Assembly: GCF_018324205.1 (NCBI RefSeq)
Contig: NZ_AP023356.1
Location: 9,182,501-9,246,500 of the forward strand
Origin: Actinoplanes ianthinogenes
GTDB lineage: Bacteria > Actinomycetota > Actinomycetes > Mycobacteriales > Micromonosporaceae
Reading direction: 5' to 3'
DNA length: 64,000 bases
Part shown: positions 34,510 through 43,591 of the stretch, piece by piece
Layout of the letters: each line of letters begins with the position of its first letter
Numbering within the stretch: the first letter of the stretch is position 1
Translations under genes and position numbers: made by a program
Notes under the pieces: generated by a model
Databases searched by the model: none
What the model was told of the DNA's origin: nothing
Seen by the model: only the letters and a program-made list of their open reading frames with translations

Positions 34510-35178
34510 TCACGGCCACAGCAGCTCCTTGTGCCAGGTGTCCCGCTCCTTGCGATAGCGCAGGCGCACGTGGCGGCGCCGGCTGTCGCCCTGCCAGAAC
34601 TCCACGCTGACCGGGACCACGGCGTACACGGTGTGACTCCCGGCGATCGTCCGCGGGTCGCGCTCGATCACCTCGTCGGCGTCGGCGAGCGCCTGGATGA
34701 GGTGGGCCGGATCGGTCAGGACCGCGCTCTGCCGGCCGGCCAGGGAGGCCGCGCGGGACCCGGGGGACTTCGACAGGAAGTCCGCCCGGGAGGTCTCCGG
34801 GTCCAGCCGGCTCAGGGTTCCCCGCACCCGGACCTGCCTGCCCTGCTCACGCCAGTAGAAGCCGAGCGCGGCCGCGGGGCGATCGGCGGCCTGGCGGCCC
34901 TTCGCGCTCTCCGCGTCGGTGCTGAACTGCCAGCCACGGTCGTCGATCTCCCGCAGCAGCACGATCCGGGTGTCCGGCAGGCCGCCGGCGTCGACCGTGC
35001 TCAGGCTCATTGCGTGCGGCTCGGTCACCCCGTCCCGGACGGCCTGGCGCAGCCAGGAGGCGAACAGGCTGTCCGGGTGCGGCGGGGCCTCCTCCGGCGC
35101 GAACCGGGGTAAGGGCCGGTCGAAGACGCGCAGATCGCTGAGAAGCTCGCGAATGCTCACCGCGGCATTGTCCCGCAC
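34510..35178 (-). CDS. Pyridoxamine 5'-phosphate oxidase family protein (PdxH-like)
   Basis: 222 residues from GTG 35178 (GTG 35160 also possible). PdxH landmarks: FASWLRQAVRDGVTEPHAMSLSTVD, DTRIVLLREIDDRGWQFSTDAESAKGRQ (FMN phosphate), AALGFYWREQGRQVRVRGTLSRLDPETSRADF and a C-terminal VSVEFWQGDSRRRHVRLRYRK. The WQG-R-H-R-L-R signature is that of pyridoxal-phosphate-forming oxidases. It would oxidise PMP/PNP to PLP with FMN. Actinomycetes often have several such paralogues, so the true vitamin role is not certain. Confidence 0.85.
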   Translation of the reverse strand: MRDNAAVSIRELLSDLRVFDRPLPRFAPEEAPPHPDSLFASWLRQAVRDGVTEPHAMSLSTVDAGGLPDTRIVLLREIDDRGWQFSTDAESAKGRQAADRPAAALGFYWREQGRQVRVRGTLSRLDPETSRADFLSKSPGSRAASLAGRQSAVLTDPAHLIQALADADEVIERDPRTIAGSHTVYAVVPVSVEFWQGDSRRRHVRLRYRKERDTWHKELLWP

Positions 35179-35272
35179 CAGCCGCTGAGGCAGATCTCAG
35201 ACAGCAGCCACGCCCGGCGCGGGCTCGCGTGTTGCGATGGTCCGATGGCGTAGGCGGAGGCGGTGGTCCCCG

Positions 35273-35635
35273 ATGGGCGACGGGCCCGGCACGACGGTCA
35301 CCGGCCGGATCGTCTTCCCCGCGGGAGAACGGCCCGGCGAGGCCGCGCGCGTGGTGGCCCGGATCGAGGACGTGACCCGGGCCGACGCGCCGGCCACCAC
35401 GATCGCGGAACACGTCGAGGAACGGGTGCCCCTGCCGCAGGGGGAGGGCGGGTCGTTGCCCTTCACCATCCGGGTCCCGGCACACGCGATGGACGGGCGG
35501 AGCCGGTACACGGTGCGCGTGCACGTCGACGTGACCGGAAGCAGCACCGTCACCAGCGGCGACTTCGTCTCCGCCGCCGCCTACCCGGTGTCACCGGACC
35601 AGGGGGAGGTCGAGGTGGCGGTACGCCGGGTCTGA
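35273..35635 (+). CDS. YbaY/YscW-like beta-sandwich protein
   Basis: About 120 residues. TVTGRIVFPAGERPGEAARVVARIEDVTRADAPATTIAEH then LPFTIRVPAHAMDGRSRYTVRVHVDVTGS matches the YbaY/YscW (PF09619-type) pattern of a small secreted or lipoprotein fold, but no signal peptide is visible. ATG 35273 or in-frame ATG 35237; the latter adds an Arg-rich lead. The astacin gene follows 39 bases later on the same strand, so both may be on one message. Confidence 0.7.
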   Translation: MGDGPGTTVTGRIVFPAGERPGEAARVVARIEDVTRADAPATTIAEHVEERVPLPQGEGGSLPFTIRVPAHAMDGRSRYTVRVHVDVTGSSTVTSGDFVSAAAYPVSPDQGEVEVAVRRV

Positions 35636-35674
35636 CCTGCCGGACGATCCGCGCGAGCGGAAAGGGGAACCACC

Positions 35675-37522
35675 ATGCCACAAGCCGATGAGCCCGCCGT
35701 GTGGCGCAACGCGGGGGAGTTCCGAGGCGGCGAGCGTCGCACGGCGCTCATCACCGGAGTCAATTTTCCCAGGACCGCCGTGGTCTACAGCGTCGTGGAC
35801 GGCCTGGGAGTGTTCGAGGGCGACATCATCCTCGGCACCGTCGACCAGCTCGAACTGTCCCTGGCCGAGGTGCGCGGGCGACTGACCGGGGACGCGCCGG
35901 TCGAGGCCGGCGTCGGCATCTCCGGCATGCGCTTCCGCTGGCCCGGCCTGCGGGTGCCGTTCGACATCGACCCGAACCTGCCGAACCAGCAACGCGTCCG
36001 TGACGCCATCGCCCACTGGGAGGCCCACACGCCGATCCGCTTCCCGGAGCGGACGCCCGCCAACGCCGGCGACTTCCCGAACTTCGTGCACTTCACCGAC
36101 GCGGGCGGCTGCTTCTCCTCGGTGGGGATGCAGGGCGGCTCGCAGACGATCAGTCTGGGGACCGGCTGCTCCACCGGCAACGCGATTCACGAGATCGGCC
36201 ACGCGGTCGGGCTCTGGCACGAGCAGAGCCGCGAGGACCGGGACCTGTTCGTCACCATCAACTTCCAGAACATCCAGCCGGGGATGGAACACAACTTCGA
36301 CCAGCACATCACCGACGGCGACGATCTCGGCGGCTACGACTACGGCTCGATCATGCACTATCCACGAACGGCGTTCAGCGTCAACGGGCAGGAGACGATC
36401 ACGCCGGTCGACCGGAACGCGCAGATCGGCCAGCGCACCGGACTCTCCCCGGGGGACATCGCCGCCGTCCTGGCGATGTACCCGACCAACGGCTGGCACC
36501 ACAACGACCTGACCGCGGCGACCGCCGCGCCGGCCGCGGTCGGCAACGTCGCCGGCTACACCTGGGACGTGGACCGTACCCAGCACGTCGTCTACCGCAG
36601 CGCCAACGCGCACATCCACGAGCTGTGGTTCGACGGCAAGTGGCACCACAACGACCTCACGCTCGCCGCGAACGCGCCCGGCGCGGTCGGCAACCTCGCC
36701 GGCTACACCTGGGACGTGGACCGTACCCAGCACGTGGTCTATCGCGGCGGGGACGCGCACATCCACGAGCTGTGGTTCGACGGCGCCTGGCACCACAACG
36801 ACCTGACCGCGGCCACGGGCGCGCCCGGCGCGGCCGGTGACCCCGCCGGGTACACCTGGGACGTCGACCGCACGCAGCACGTGGTCTATCGCGGCGGGGA
36901 CGCGCACATCCACGAGTTGTGGTTCTCCGGTGGGTGGAACCACAACGACCTGACGGCGGCCACCGGGGCGCCGGGCGCGGTCGGTGATCCGGCCGGGTAC
37001 ACGTGGGACGTGGACAGCACGCAGCACGTGGTCTATCGGGGCGGGGACGCGCATATCCACGAGTTGTGGTTCTCCGGTGGGTGGGACCACAACGACCTGA
37101 CGGCCGCGACGGGCGCGCCGAGTGCGGCCGGCGATCCGGACGGCTACACCTGGGCCGTCGACCGCACCCAGCACGTGGTCTATCGCGGCGGGGACGCGCA
37201 CATCCACGAGTTGTGGTTCTCCGGTGGGTGGAACCACAACGACCTGACGGCGGCCACCGGGGCGCCGGGCGCGGCCGGTGATCCGGCCGGGTACACGTGG
37301 GACGTGGACAGCACGCAGCACGTGGTCTATCGCGGCGGGGACGCGCACATCCACGAGCTGTGGTTCTCCGGTGGGTGGAACCACAACGACCTGACCGCTG
37401 CGACGGGCGCGCCGAGTGCGGCCGGCGATCCGGACGGCTACACCTGGGCCGTCGACCGCACCCAGCACGTGGTCTATCGCGGCGGCGACGCCCACGTCCA
37501 CGAGCTCTGGTTCAACGCGTGA
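35675..37522 (+). CDS. Astacin-type (M12A) metalloprotease with seven-repeat C-terminal propeller
   Basis: 615 residues, ATG 35675 after GAAAGGGG. Catalytic domain (~90-270) has HEIGHAVGLWHEQSR, the full HExxHxxGxxHE zinc motif, and the Met-turn YGSIMHYP. A ~70-residue pro-like region precedes it. The C-terminal 343 residues are seven 49-residue repeats (HNDLTAATGAP, GYTWDVDRTQHVVYR, DAHIHELWF), probably a seven-bladed beta-propeller of the lectin-like PLL type. No signal peptide is evident, so export would need another route or it acts in the cell. A perfect terminator follows. Confidence 0.92.
   Translation: MPQADEPAVWRNAGEFRGGERRTALITGVNFPRTAVVYSVVDGLGVFEGDIILGTVDQLELSLAEVRGRLTGDAPVEAGVGISGMRFRWPGLRVPFDIDPNLPNQQRVRDAIAHWEAHTPIRFPERTPANAGDFPNFVHFTDAGGCFSSVGMQGGSQTISLGTGCSTGNAIHEIGHAVGLWHEQSREDRDLFVTINFQNIQPGMEHNFDQHITDGDDLGGYDYGSIMHYPRTAFSVNGQETITPVDRNAQIGQRTGLSPGDIAAVLAMYPTNGWHHNDLTAATAAPAAVGNVAGYTWDVDRTQHVVYRSANAHIHELWFDGKWHHNDLTLAANAPGAVGNLAGYTWDVDRTQHVVYRGGDAHIHELWFDGAWHHNDLTAATGAPGAAGDPAGYTWDVDRTQHVVYRGGDAHIHELWFSGGWNHNDLTAATGAPGAVGDPAGYTWDVDSTQHVVYRGGDAHIHELWFSGGWDHNDLTAATGAPSAAGDPDGYTWAVDRTQHVVYRGGDAHIHELWFSGGWNHNDLTAATGAPGAAGDPAGYTWDVDSTQHVVYRGGDAHIHELWFSGGWNHNDLTAATGAPSAAGDPDGYTWAVDRTQHVVYRGGDAHVHELWFNA
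36491..37519 (+). repeat. Seven tandem 147-base repeats inside the astacin gene
   Basis: Seven in-frame units of 147 bases (49 codons). Units 1 and 2 have diverged. Units 3-7 are nearly identical, and units 4/6 and 5/7 pair best, pointing to a recent duplication of a two-unit (294-base) block. Confidence 0.93.
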
Positions 37523-37526
37523 CCAC

Positions 37527-37560
37527 CTTCCCGCGGCGCAGAGTCCTGCGCCGCGGGAAG
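37527..37560 (+). terminator. Strong terminator after the astacin gene
   Basis: Perfect 15-base arms CTTCCCGCGGCGCAG (37527-37541) and its complement (37546-37560) around AGTC, four bases after the stop codon. Confidence 0.85.
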
Positions 37561-37715
37561 TGTGCAGCCGAAACCTTCCCATCCGCTTGATCTTCTGATG
37601 GAATCTTCGACGATCTATCCGCAGCTCAGTTCCGTCGCATGTGCACCCGCGCCGGGCTCGGCTGTCGCCCCCTCGTGCTTCCCCCAGACGGCACGGGCTG
37701 ATCGAAGGAGTTTCC

Positions 37716-40175
37716 GTGAGCGCGGGTTCCCCCGGCTCCACAGCGCGACGGCGTTTCCTTCCCCGCCTGCGGGACGTCCGGATCCGCGCCAAACTCGCCG
37801 GCCTGATGGTCATCCCGCTGGCCGCGGTGCTGACGCTCGGCACCGCGCGCCTGATCGACGTGCGCGGCACCGCGTCCGACTCGGACCGCGTCGCCGAGCT
37901 CACCCGCCTCGGCACCCGGCTCGGCACCGTGAACCGGCTGGTGCACGCCGAACGCATGGCCGCGGTGGCCTATCTGGTGGGTGGCGGCGACAGCCGGGCC
38001 GACTACGAGAGCCGGATCCGCGAGGTCGACACGCAGGTCGCCGCGTACCGCCACGCCCGCCCCGACTCCGCCGACGTGCCGAGCCGGGTGGCGGACAAGT
38101 TCGCCCTGATCGACGAGCAGCTCGGCAAACTCACCGCGATCCGCGGCGACGTGGAGGGGACCGCGGGCCTCAACGTGGCCAGCGCCGTGCAGCGCTACGG
38201 CGACGTGCTCGCCGGGCTCTCCGGCTTCGAGGAGTCGGTCGGCCAGGTCGCCGTCCCGGGCCCGGTCGCCGACGCGCTGCGCGCGCTCGGCGCGTTCAGC
38301 CGGATCAGCACCGCCATCGCCCAGCAGGAGGCGATCGCCTATGCGGTACGCATCTCCGGCGAACTCACCTCGGTACGCCAGCAGCAGCTGATCGCCGCCC
38401 AGGCCGCCCGTGACTCGGCGTTCGCCAGCTTCCGGGCACTGGCCGCCAAGGACCAGGTCGGCGTGGTCGAGGCGATGCTCGCGGACGCCAAGATGGGCGC
38501 CGCCGACGGACTCAACACCCGGCTGACCGGGCGCGGCGCGGCCCCGATGGAGGAGCTGCTCAAGGCGTACGACGGGGTGCTCACCCTGCTGCGCTCGGCG
38601 GAGCAGCGGCTCCAGGACAACGCGGTCGCGGTCGCCGAGGACGACAGCTCCAGCGCCGCCTGGCGCGCCGGCGTCGAAGCCGTCCTGGTCCTGCTCGTGC
38701 TGCTGTTCGGCGTCGTGTTCGCCATCATGCTGGCCCGCAACCTGAACTTCGCGGCCCACCGGCTGCGCGACGGCGCGCTCACCGTGGCCAACCGCGACCT
38801 ACCGAACGCGGTCAACCGGCTGCGCGACGCCGGCGACCTGGACAACGGCGGTGTCGACCGGATCGTCGCGGAGACCCGGGATCCGATCCGGCTCTCCGGA
38901 AAGGACGAGTTCGGGCAGGTCGCCAAGGCGTTCGCGGTGGTGCACCAGGAGGCCGTGCGAGTCGCCGCCGAGCAGGCCGCGTGGCGCATGAGCGTCTCGA
39001 CGATGTTCCTCAGCCTGGCCCGGCGCAGCCAGCGACTGGTCGACAAGATGATCCGCGAACTCGACCAGATCGAGAGCGACGAGCAGGACCCGGCCCGCCT
39101 GGCCCGGCTCTTCGACCTGGACCACCTGGCCACCCGGATGCGCCGCAACGACGAGAACCTGCTGGTGCTCGCGGGCGCCGAGCCGGGCGCGCCCCGCAAG
39201 GAGGACGCGTCGCTGCTCGACGTGCTGCGGGCCGCCCAGTCCGAGGTGGAGCAGTACGCCCGGATCGACTTCGGCGTGGTCGACGAGGACGTCGGGATCG
39301 CCGCCGCCGCGGTCAGCGACGTGGTCCGGCTGATCGCCGAGCTGCTCGACAACGCCACCCGGTTCTCCCCGCCCCGCACCCAGGTCACCGCGCACGGCCA
39401 GCGGGTCGACACCCAGGTGGTGGTGCAGATCGAGGACCTCGGCCTGGGCGTTTCCGAGGAACAGCGGATGCTGATCAACAAGCGGTTGGCGCAGCCGTCC
39501 GAGGTGGACGTCACGGCGTTCCGGCTGATGGGCTTCGCGGTCATCGGCCGGCTCGCGGCCCGGCGCGGCATCCGGGTCCGGCTGCTCCCCGGCCGCCCGG
39601 GCGGGACCATCGCCGAGGTGATGCTGCCCGCCAGTATTCTGGCCACCCGCAGGGTCGCCTCGGTGCCCGCGCAGCCGCGGCCGCTGGTGCAGCCGCTGCC
39701 GGCGATGGGCGCGGCCCGGCGCGCTCCGATCAAGATGGAGATGCAGGTCGCCTGGTTCGAGGCGCCGGCCGCGCCGGCCATGGCCACCGTCCGCGGCCTG
39801 CCCACCGCGGGCTATGCGCCGGCGGGCTATGCACCGGCCGCCACGCCCGCGACGGCGCCTGCCCCGCCGGTCGCTCCGGCCCCGTCCGTTCCGAAACCAC
39901 GGCCCTCCGCCGAGGACCGGTGGCGGATGCGGGCCGACGACGGCTGGCAGCGGGCCACGGCCGCGGCGACACCGGTCGCCGCCGGCACCACGCCGACCGG
40001 GCTCCCGCGCCGCACCCCGCAGGCCCAGCTCGTGCCGGGTGCGGCGCCCGCCGCGCCGGCCGCCCCGGTACGCCGCAACCCCGAGGCCATGCGGAGCCTC
40101 TCCACCTTCACCAACGCTGTGCAACGGGGACGGCTGAACAACGCCGCCCATTCCGGTAAGGAGACCGAGCGGTGA
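37716..40175 (+). CDS. Sensor histidine kinase with nitrate/nitrite-type sensing region (conservon CvnA-like)
   Basis: 819 residues from GTG 37716 with GAAGGAG six bases upstream. Two membrane helices (LAGLMVIPLAAVLTLGTA near 30 and AVLVLLVLLFGVVFAIMLA near 325) flank a ~280-residue helical NIT-type sensor. Then come HAMP, a variant phosphoacceptor region (STMFLSLARRSQRLVDKMIRELDQIES) without a canonical H-box, and the N-box LIAELLDNATRFSPP. G-boxes are IEDLGLGVSEE and MGFAVIGRLA. A ~180-residue Pro/Ala-rich tail ends it. This is the first gene type of actinobacterial conservons. It ends in a GTGA overlap with the roadblock gene. Confidence 0.9.
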   Translation: MSAGSPGSTARRRFLPRLRDVRIRAKLAGLMVIPLAAVLTLGTARLIDVRGTASDSDRVAELTRLGTRLGTVNRLVHAERMAAVAYLVGGGDSRADYESRIREVDTQVAAYRHARPDSADVPSRVADKFALIDEQLGKLTAIRGDVEGTAGLNVASAVQRYGDVLAGLSGFEESVGQVAVPGPVADALRALGAFSRISTAIAQQEAIAYAVRISGELTSVRQQQLIAAQAARDSAFASFRALAAKDQVGVVEAMLADAKMGAADGLNTRLTGRGAAPMEELLKAYDGVLTLLRSAEQRLQDNAVAVAEDDSSSAAWRAGVEAVLVLLVLLFGVVFAIMLARNLNFAAHRLRDGALTVANRDLPNAVNRLRDAGDLDNGGVDRIVAETRDPIRLSGKDEFGQVAKAFAVVHQEAVRVAAEQAAWRMSVSTMFLSLARRSQRLVDKMIRELDQIESDEQDPARLARLFDLDHLATRMRRNDENLLVLAGAEPGAPRKEDASLLDVLRAAQSEVEQYARIDFGVVDEDVGIAAAAVSDVVRLIAELLDNATRFSPPRTQVTAHGQRVDTQVVVQIEDLGLGVSEEQRMLINKRLAQPSEVDVTAFRLMGFAVIGRLAARRGIRVRLLPGRPGGTIAEVMLPASILATRRVASVPAQPRPLVQPLPAMGAARRAPIKMEMQVAWFEAPAAPAMATVRGLPTAGYAPAGYAPAATPATAPAPPVAPAPSVPKPRPSAEDRWRMRADDGWQRATAAATPVAAGTTPTGLPRRTPQAQLVPGAAPAAPAAPVRRNPEAMRSLSTFTNAVQRGRLNNAAHSGKETER

Positions 40176-40591
40176 CCACTCCTCCCACCATGCAGGACCT
40201 GAGCTGGCTGCTCGACGACTTCGCGGAGGGCACCACCGGTGTCGCGCACGTCGTGGTGGTCTCCGCCGACGGGCTGCTGCTGGCCGCGTCGAAAGACCTG
40301 CCGGGCGAGCCGGCCGGGCAGCTCTCCGCGATCGTCAGCGGCGTGGTCAGCCTGACCACCGGCGCGGCCACCCTGATCGCCGGCGGCGTGGTGAAGCAGA
40401 CCATCATCCAGATGCAGAGCGGCTACCTGTTCCTCATGTCGATCAGCAACGGCTCCTCGATGACCGTGCTCGCCTCCAGCGACTGCGACCTCGGCCAGGT
40501 CGGCTACGAGATGGCCCTGCTGGTCGAGCGCATCGGCGAATACCTGTCGCCGGTACCCCGCCAGACGGGTCATGCCACCATGTCCGCCTGA
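40172..40591 (+). CDS. Roadblock/LC7-domain protein (conservon CvnB-like)
   Basis: 139 residues from GTG 40172, overlapping the kinase stop by four bases. DLSWLLDDFAEGTTGVAHVVVVSADGLLLAASKDL and GGVVKQTIIQMQSGYLFLMSISNGSSMTVLAS are classic Roadblock/LC7 features. In conservons it partners CvnA, a DUF742 protein and a Ras-like GTPase in a G-protein-style complex at the membrane. Here the two last genes are missing; the next gene is a methyltransferase after a repeat element. Confidence 0.92.
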   Translation: MTTPPTMQDLSWLLDDFAEGTTGVAHVVVVSADGLLLAASKDLPGEPAGQLSAIVSGVVSLTTGAATLIAGGVVKQTIIQMQSGYLFLMSISNGSSMTVLASSDCDLGQVGYEMALLVERIGEYLSPVPRQTGHATMSA

Positions 40592-40626
40592 TTCCTCCGG
40601 TCCGCTGCGGGTCCTTCGCCGCACGA

Positions 40627-40712
40627 TTTTCCGGTACGACTCGTAGCCCCGTGCCAGTCGGCTCGCGACGCCCGGCCCGCACCGGACCGCCACGCGACTC
40701 GTGCGGGTCCGC
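40627..40712 (+). repeat. Dispersed ~85-base repeat, copy A
   Basis: Begins TTTTCCGGTACGACTCGTAG and ends GTGCGGGTCCGC. The same element, with ~80-90% identity by eye, recurs at 46450-46534 (reverse), 52549-52633 (forward) and 52663-52746 (reverse). It lies between the conservon remnant and the methyltransferase gene. Non-coding. Confidence 0.8.
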
Positions 40713-40751
40713 CGGCCCACCGGCCCGCGCGCCGGTCGATACGATCGGTGG

Positions 40752-41573
40752 ATGGTCGCGTTCCCCGTGCCCGAGGGAGTGGGTCGCACGGCGCTCGGCA
40801 TGGCACGCGTCCGGGCCGAGGAGAGTGGGCGACCCGATCGGCTCTTCGACGACCCGTACGCGCAGGCGTTCGTGGCCGCGGCCGGTGACGCCCTGCCCGG
40901 CGGCGCCGTCGGTGGCAGCGAGGATCCGATGGCCGCTGTCGTGCACGCCGCCGTCGTGCGTACCCGGTACTTCGACGACTTCCTGATGGATGCCTGCGCG
41001 AGCGGGTGCCGGCAGGTCGTCGTTCTCGCGGCGGGCCTCGACACCCGGGCGTTCCGCCTGCCGTGGCCCGCCGGTGTGTCCCTTTTCGAGGCGGACCTCC
41101 CGGCCGTGCTGGCGTTCAAGGAGCAGGTGCTGACCGGCGCCGGCGCCGTGCCGCGCTGTCACCGCGTGACCGTCCCCGCCGACCTGCGCGATGACTGGCG
41201 ACCGAGGCTGATCACCGCCGGTTTCCGACCCGCGGAACCGGCGGCGTGGCTGATCGAGGGTCTGCTGATCTATCTCACGGTGGACCAGGCGACCGCCCTG
41301 CTGGAGACCGTCACCGAACTCTCCGCGGCCGACAGCCGGCTCGCCTGTGAACGCTCAGGCCGTCGACAGCGACCGCCCGAGGCCGCGATGCCGCGCCTGG
41401 CTCCGTTCACCGAGATGTGGAAGGGCGGGCTCGGCCCGGCGTTACCGCGCTGGCTGGCAGGGCACGGCTGGCAGGTTCGCGTCGATGACCGTGATCGCAT
41501 CGCCGACGCCTACGGCCGCCCTTCGCCGATTGCTTCGGACGGTGGCTATCTCACCTCGGTACGGACCGCATGA
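40752..41573 (+). CDS. SAM-dependent methyltransferase, LCM/TIGR00027 family
   Basis: 273 residues from ATG 40752. Family landmarks: ALGMARVRAEESGRPDRLFDDPYAQAFV, RTRYFDDFL, VVVLAAGLDTRAFRLPWP (SAM loop), FEADLPAVLAFK and WLIEGLLIYLTVDQA. Such enzymes O-methylate carboxyls in natural-product pathways or have unknown substrates. Single gene; the copy A repeat sits just before its promoter. Confidence 0.92.
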   Translation: MVAFPVPEGVGRTALGMARVRAEESGRPDRLFDDPYAQAFVAAAGDALPGGAVGGSEDPMAAVVHAAVVRTRYFDDFLMDACASGCRQVVVLAAGLDTRAFRLPWPAGVSLFEADLPAVLAFKEQVLTGAGAVPRCHRVTVPADLRDDWRPRLITAGFRPAEPAAWLIEGLLIYLTVDQATALLETVTELSAADSRLACERSGRRQRPPEAAMPRLAPFTEMWKGGLGPALPRWLAGHGWQVRVDDRDRIADAYGRPSPIASDGGYLTSVRTA

Positions 41574-41687
41574 CAGTTCGCCGCCCGGTCCTCGCGCTCC
41601 TCTTCGGGCGCTGTCGGATGCGGAGCGGCCCGTTCGTAGCACCGGTAGAGAGCTCGGCATGCGCCGGGCCGGAAAGGGTTGATCATC

Positions 41688-42515
41688 ATGACCAGTGCGT
41701 CGACACGACAGCCGAGGCCGTTACGGTTCGGAGTCGTCGCTCCGATCACCAAAGACGTGCCGGCGTGGCGTGACCAACTGCGTGGTCTGGCCGACAGCGG
41801 CTACTCGACCATCCTGATGCCGGACGTGCCGGAGTGGCAGCCGGCACCGGGCCCCGCGCTCGCCGTCGCGGCGACGATCACCGGCCTGCGAGTGGGCACC
41901 TGGGTGTACGCGTCCCCGGTGCGGCCGGCATGGAGTACCGCGTGGGAGGCGCACTCGCTGACCGTGCTCACCGACGGTCGTTTCGAGCTGGGCATCGGCA
42001 CCGGCCGGCCCGGGATCGCGGATCAGCTTCGCGGGCTGGGCCTGCCCGATGTGCCCATGAACCGGCGATGGGACCAGGTGCGTGAGGTCGTCACGGCCCT
42101 GCGCGAGCTGGACGGCCCGGACCTGCACACCCCGGTAGCGATGGCCGTCGGCGGCCCGAAAGGGATGGCGGTTGCCGCCGAGCTCGCCGACACGGTCACC
42201 TTCGTCATGCCGCACACCGAGACGCGGACCGCAACGATGCGACGGATCCGCGACTTCGACAACCGTCGCGCCGTGGAACTCGCGGTGCACGTGCCGGTGA
42301 TCGGCGACTCGGTCGCTCCGTTCATGGCAGGTCCCGGCACCGATCCCGCGGCCCTCCGCGCCGCGGACTCGCTCGCCTTCCTCCCGAGCGACCCCGCCGC
42401 AGCCACCGAAGAAATCCTGAGGCGACGTGAGGAGATCGGCTTCTCCTACTTCGTGGTGGGAGCAGACGCCGCCGGCGCCCTCGCCCCGGTCGTGGCCGAC
42501 CTGGCCGGACAGTAG
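41688..42515 (+). CDS. LLM-class (F420-dependent, luciferase-like) oxidoreductase
   Basis: 275 residues from ATG 41688 (a TTG nine bases earlier is possible). LRFGVVAPITKDVPAWRDQLRGLADSGYSTILMPD, LRVGTWVYASPVRPAWSTAWEAHSLTVLTDGRFELGIGTGRPG and the C-terminal FSYFVVGADAAGALAPVVADL fit the luciferase-like monooxygenase barrel, probably using F420. Substrate unknown. Last ordinary metabolic gene before the accessory region. Confidence 0.9.
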   Translation: MTSASTRQPRPLRFGVVAPITKDVPAWRDQLRGLADSGYSTILMPDVPEWQPAPGPALAVAATITGLRVGTWVYASPVRPAWSTAWEAHSLTVLTDGRFELGIGTGRPGIADQLRGLGLPDVPMNRRWDQVREVVTALRELDGPDLHTPVAMAVGGPKGMAVAAELADTVTFVMPHTETRTATMRRIRDFDNRRAVELAVHVPVIGDSVAPFMAGPGTDPAALRAADSLAFLPSDPAAATEEILRRREEIGFSYFVVGADAAGALAPVVADLAGQ

Positions 42516-42708
42516 TTCTCCTTGAGCGAGCGCATCACACATGACGACGTGCGCACCTGGCGGCGCATCGGATGGCGGCGATTCCAGCCGGTCACCGAGT
42601 CGCCGCCCAGCGATGCCGGGCCGGCCCGGCTCACCACGGACCGAATACCGACGCGGCGCTCGCTATCGGCGGCATGAGAGTGCGATCTACGCTCGGCAGA
42701 GTCACGTG

Positions 42709-43236
42709 ATGCTGTCCGAACCTGCCGACACACCCTGGGCTGAGCCTGCCGGCCGGCGACTCGCCGAGGGCAATGGTGTGCGTGCGGTGTTTCTCAGCCT
42801 GTTGCGGGACGGCGCCGAACCCGACGCCGCCGCGATTGCCGTGTGTGTCGCAGCCGGTTCTGGTCGCAAGGAGGCAGTCGACCGCCTCGGGCAGTTCTCG
42901 GGTTTATGGGAGGCACTTCAACCCGGTGAGGAGGCGGACGGCGTCGATCTTCTTATCGCGCATGGCTATTTCGAGCCAGACGTTGCACTCGACGATCGGC
43001 AGCAGGCGGCTCTCGCGCACTTGCATGCGGCGTTGCAAGCGGTACCGGGAGTCCCCAGCGGGGCTGCGGCTTCTTTGAGTACACAGCTTCGAACTGGGCG
43101 TCTCGTCGAAGCGCGGCAGCAACTCGAACGTCTTGGTGGCCAACGATGGTCAGACAACACACGGTTCTGGACGGCGATGCGCCAGGCGGACGAAATCCTC
43201 GGGTCCCTGCCTGATCGGACACTGCCAACGGAGTAA
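42709..43236 (+). CDS. Hypothetical protein, 175 residues
   Basis: From ATG 42709. Mostly helical: GRRLAEGNGVRAVFLSLLRDGAEPDAAAIAVCVAA, then ALAHLHAALQAVPGVPSGAAASLS and LRTGRLVEARQQLERLGGQRWS. No signal or membrane segment and no family recognised. Less extreme third-position GC than neighbours. It opens a run of small unknown genes that looks like an accessory or immunity-gene region. Confidence 0.6.
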   Translation: MLSEPADTPWAEPAGRRLAEGNGVRAVFLSLLRDGAEPDAAAIAVCVAAGSGRKEAVDRLGQFSGLWEALQPGEEADGVDLLIAHGYFEPDVALDDRQQAALAHLHAALQAVPGVPSGAAASLSTQLRTGRLVEARQQLERLGGQRWSDNTRFWTAMRQADEILGSLPDRTLPTE

Positions 43237-43301
43237 GACCTGTCGAACGTCTACGACGGCGAGTTCGCCCGCCCCTGTCCAGGCGCACGGACTGCGGCAG
43301 T

Positions 43302-43541
43302 TTGAGTAAGTCGGTAGTGGGCAACACGACTGACGACCTCCGCACCATCAACGACCGGGAGTTTCCCGACCGCAGCTTCGTCGCCGTCGCCCCGGTCGGC
43401 ACTGGCGACCACTGGGGCTTCCCGGTGGTCGACGGCCGTTGCAGCGAGCAGGTCTGGTTCCACTTCCACGACGCCGACGATGATGAGCTCGTCGCCCAGG
43501 ACTTCCTTGAGTTTGTCGCGAGCCACGCGCTCAAACCCTGA
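43302..43541 (+). pseudogene. C-terminal remnant of an SMI1/KNR4-family protein
   Basis: TTG 43302 starts a 79-residue frame ending FVAVAPVGTGDHWGFPVVDG, then VWFHFHDADDDELVAQDFLEFVASHALKP. This matches the second half of SMI1/KNR4 proteins, which are mostly immunity proteins against polymorphic toxins and normally ~130-150 residues. The first half (the W-P-x-D-Y-K region) is not found upstream. Best read as a 5'-deleted orphan immunity gene. No toxin gene is near. Confidence 0.6.
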
Positions 43542-43591
43542 GGACAGTCGTCGTAAGGGTTCCTGTCCGCTGCCGGGATTACTCGCGGCAG

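Noticed and set aside
35591..37957. 788-codon minus-strand frame with regular repeats
   Set aside because: The repeats are simply the complement of the seven astacin propeller units; it also runs across a terminator.
40627..40712. Promoter or gene fragment
   Set aside because: The same sequence recurs three more times in non-coding positions and both orientations, so it is a repeat element rather than gene-specific sequence.
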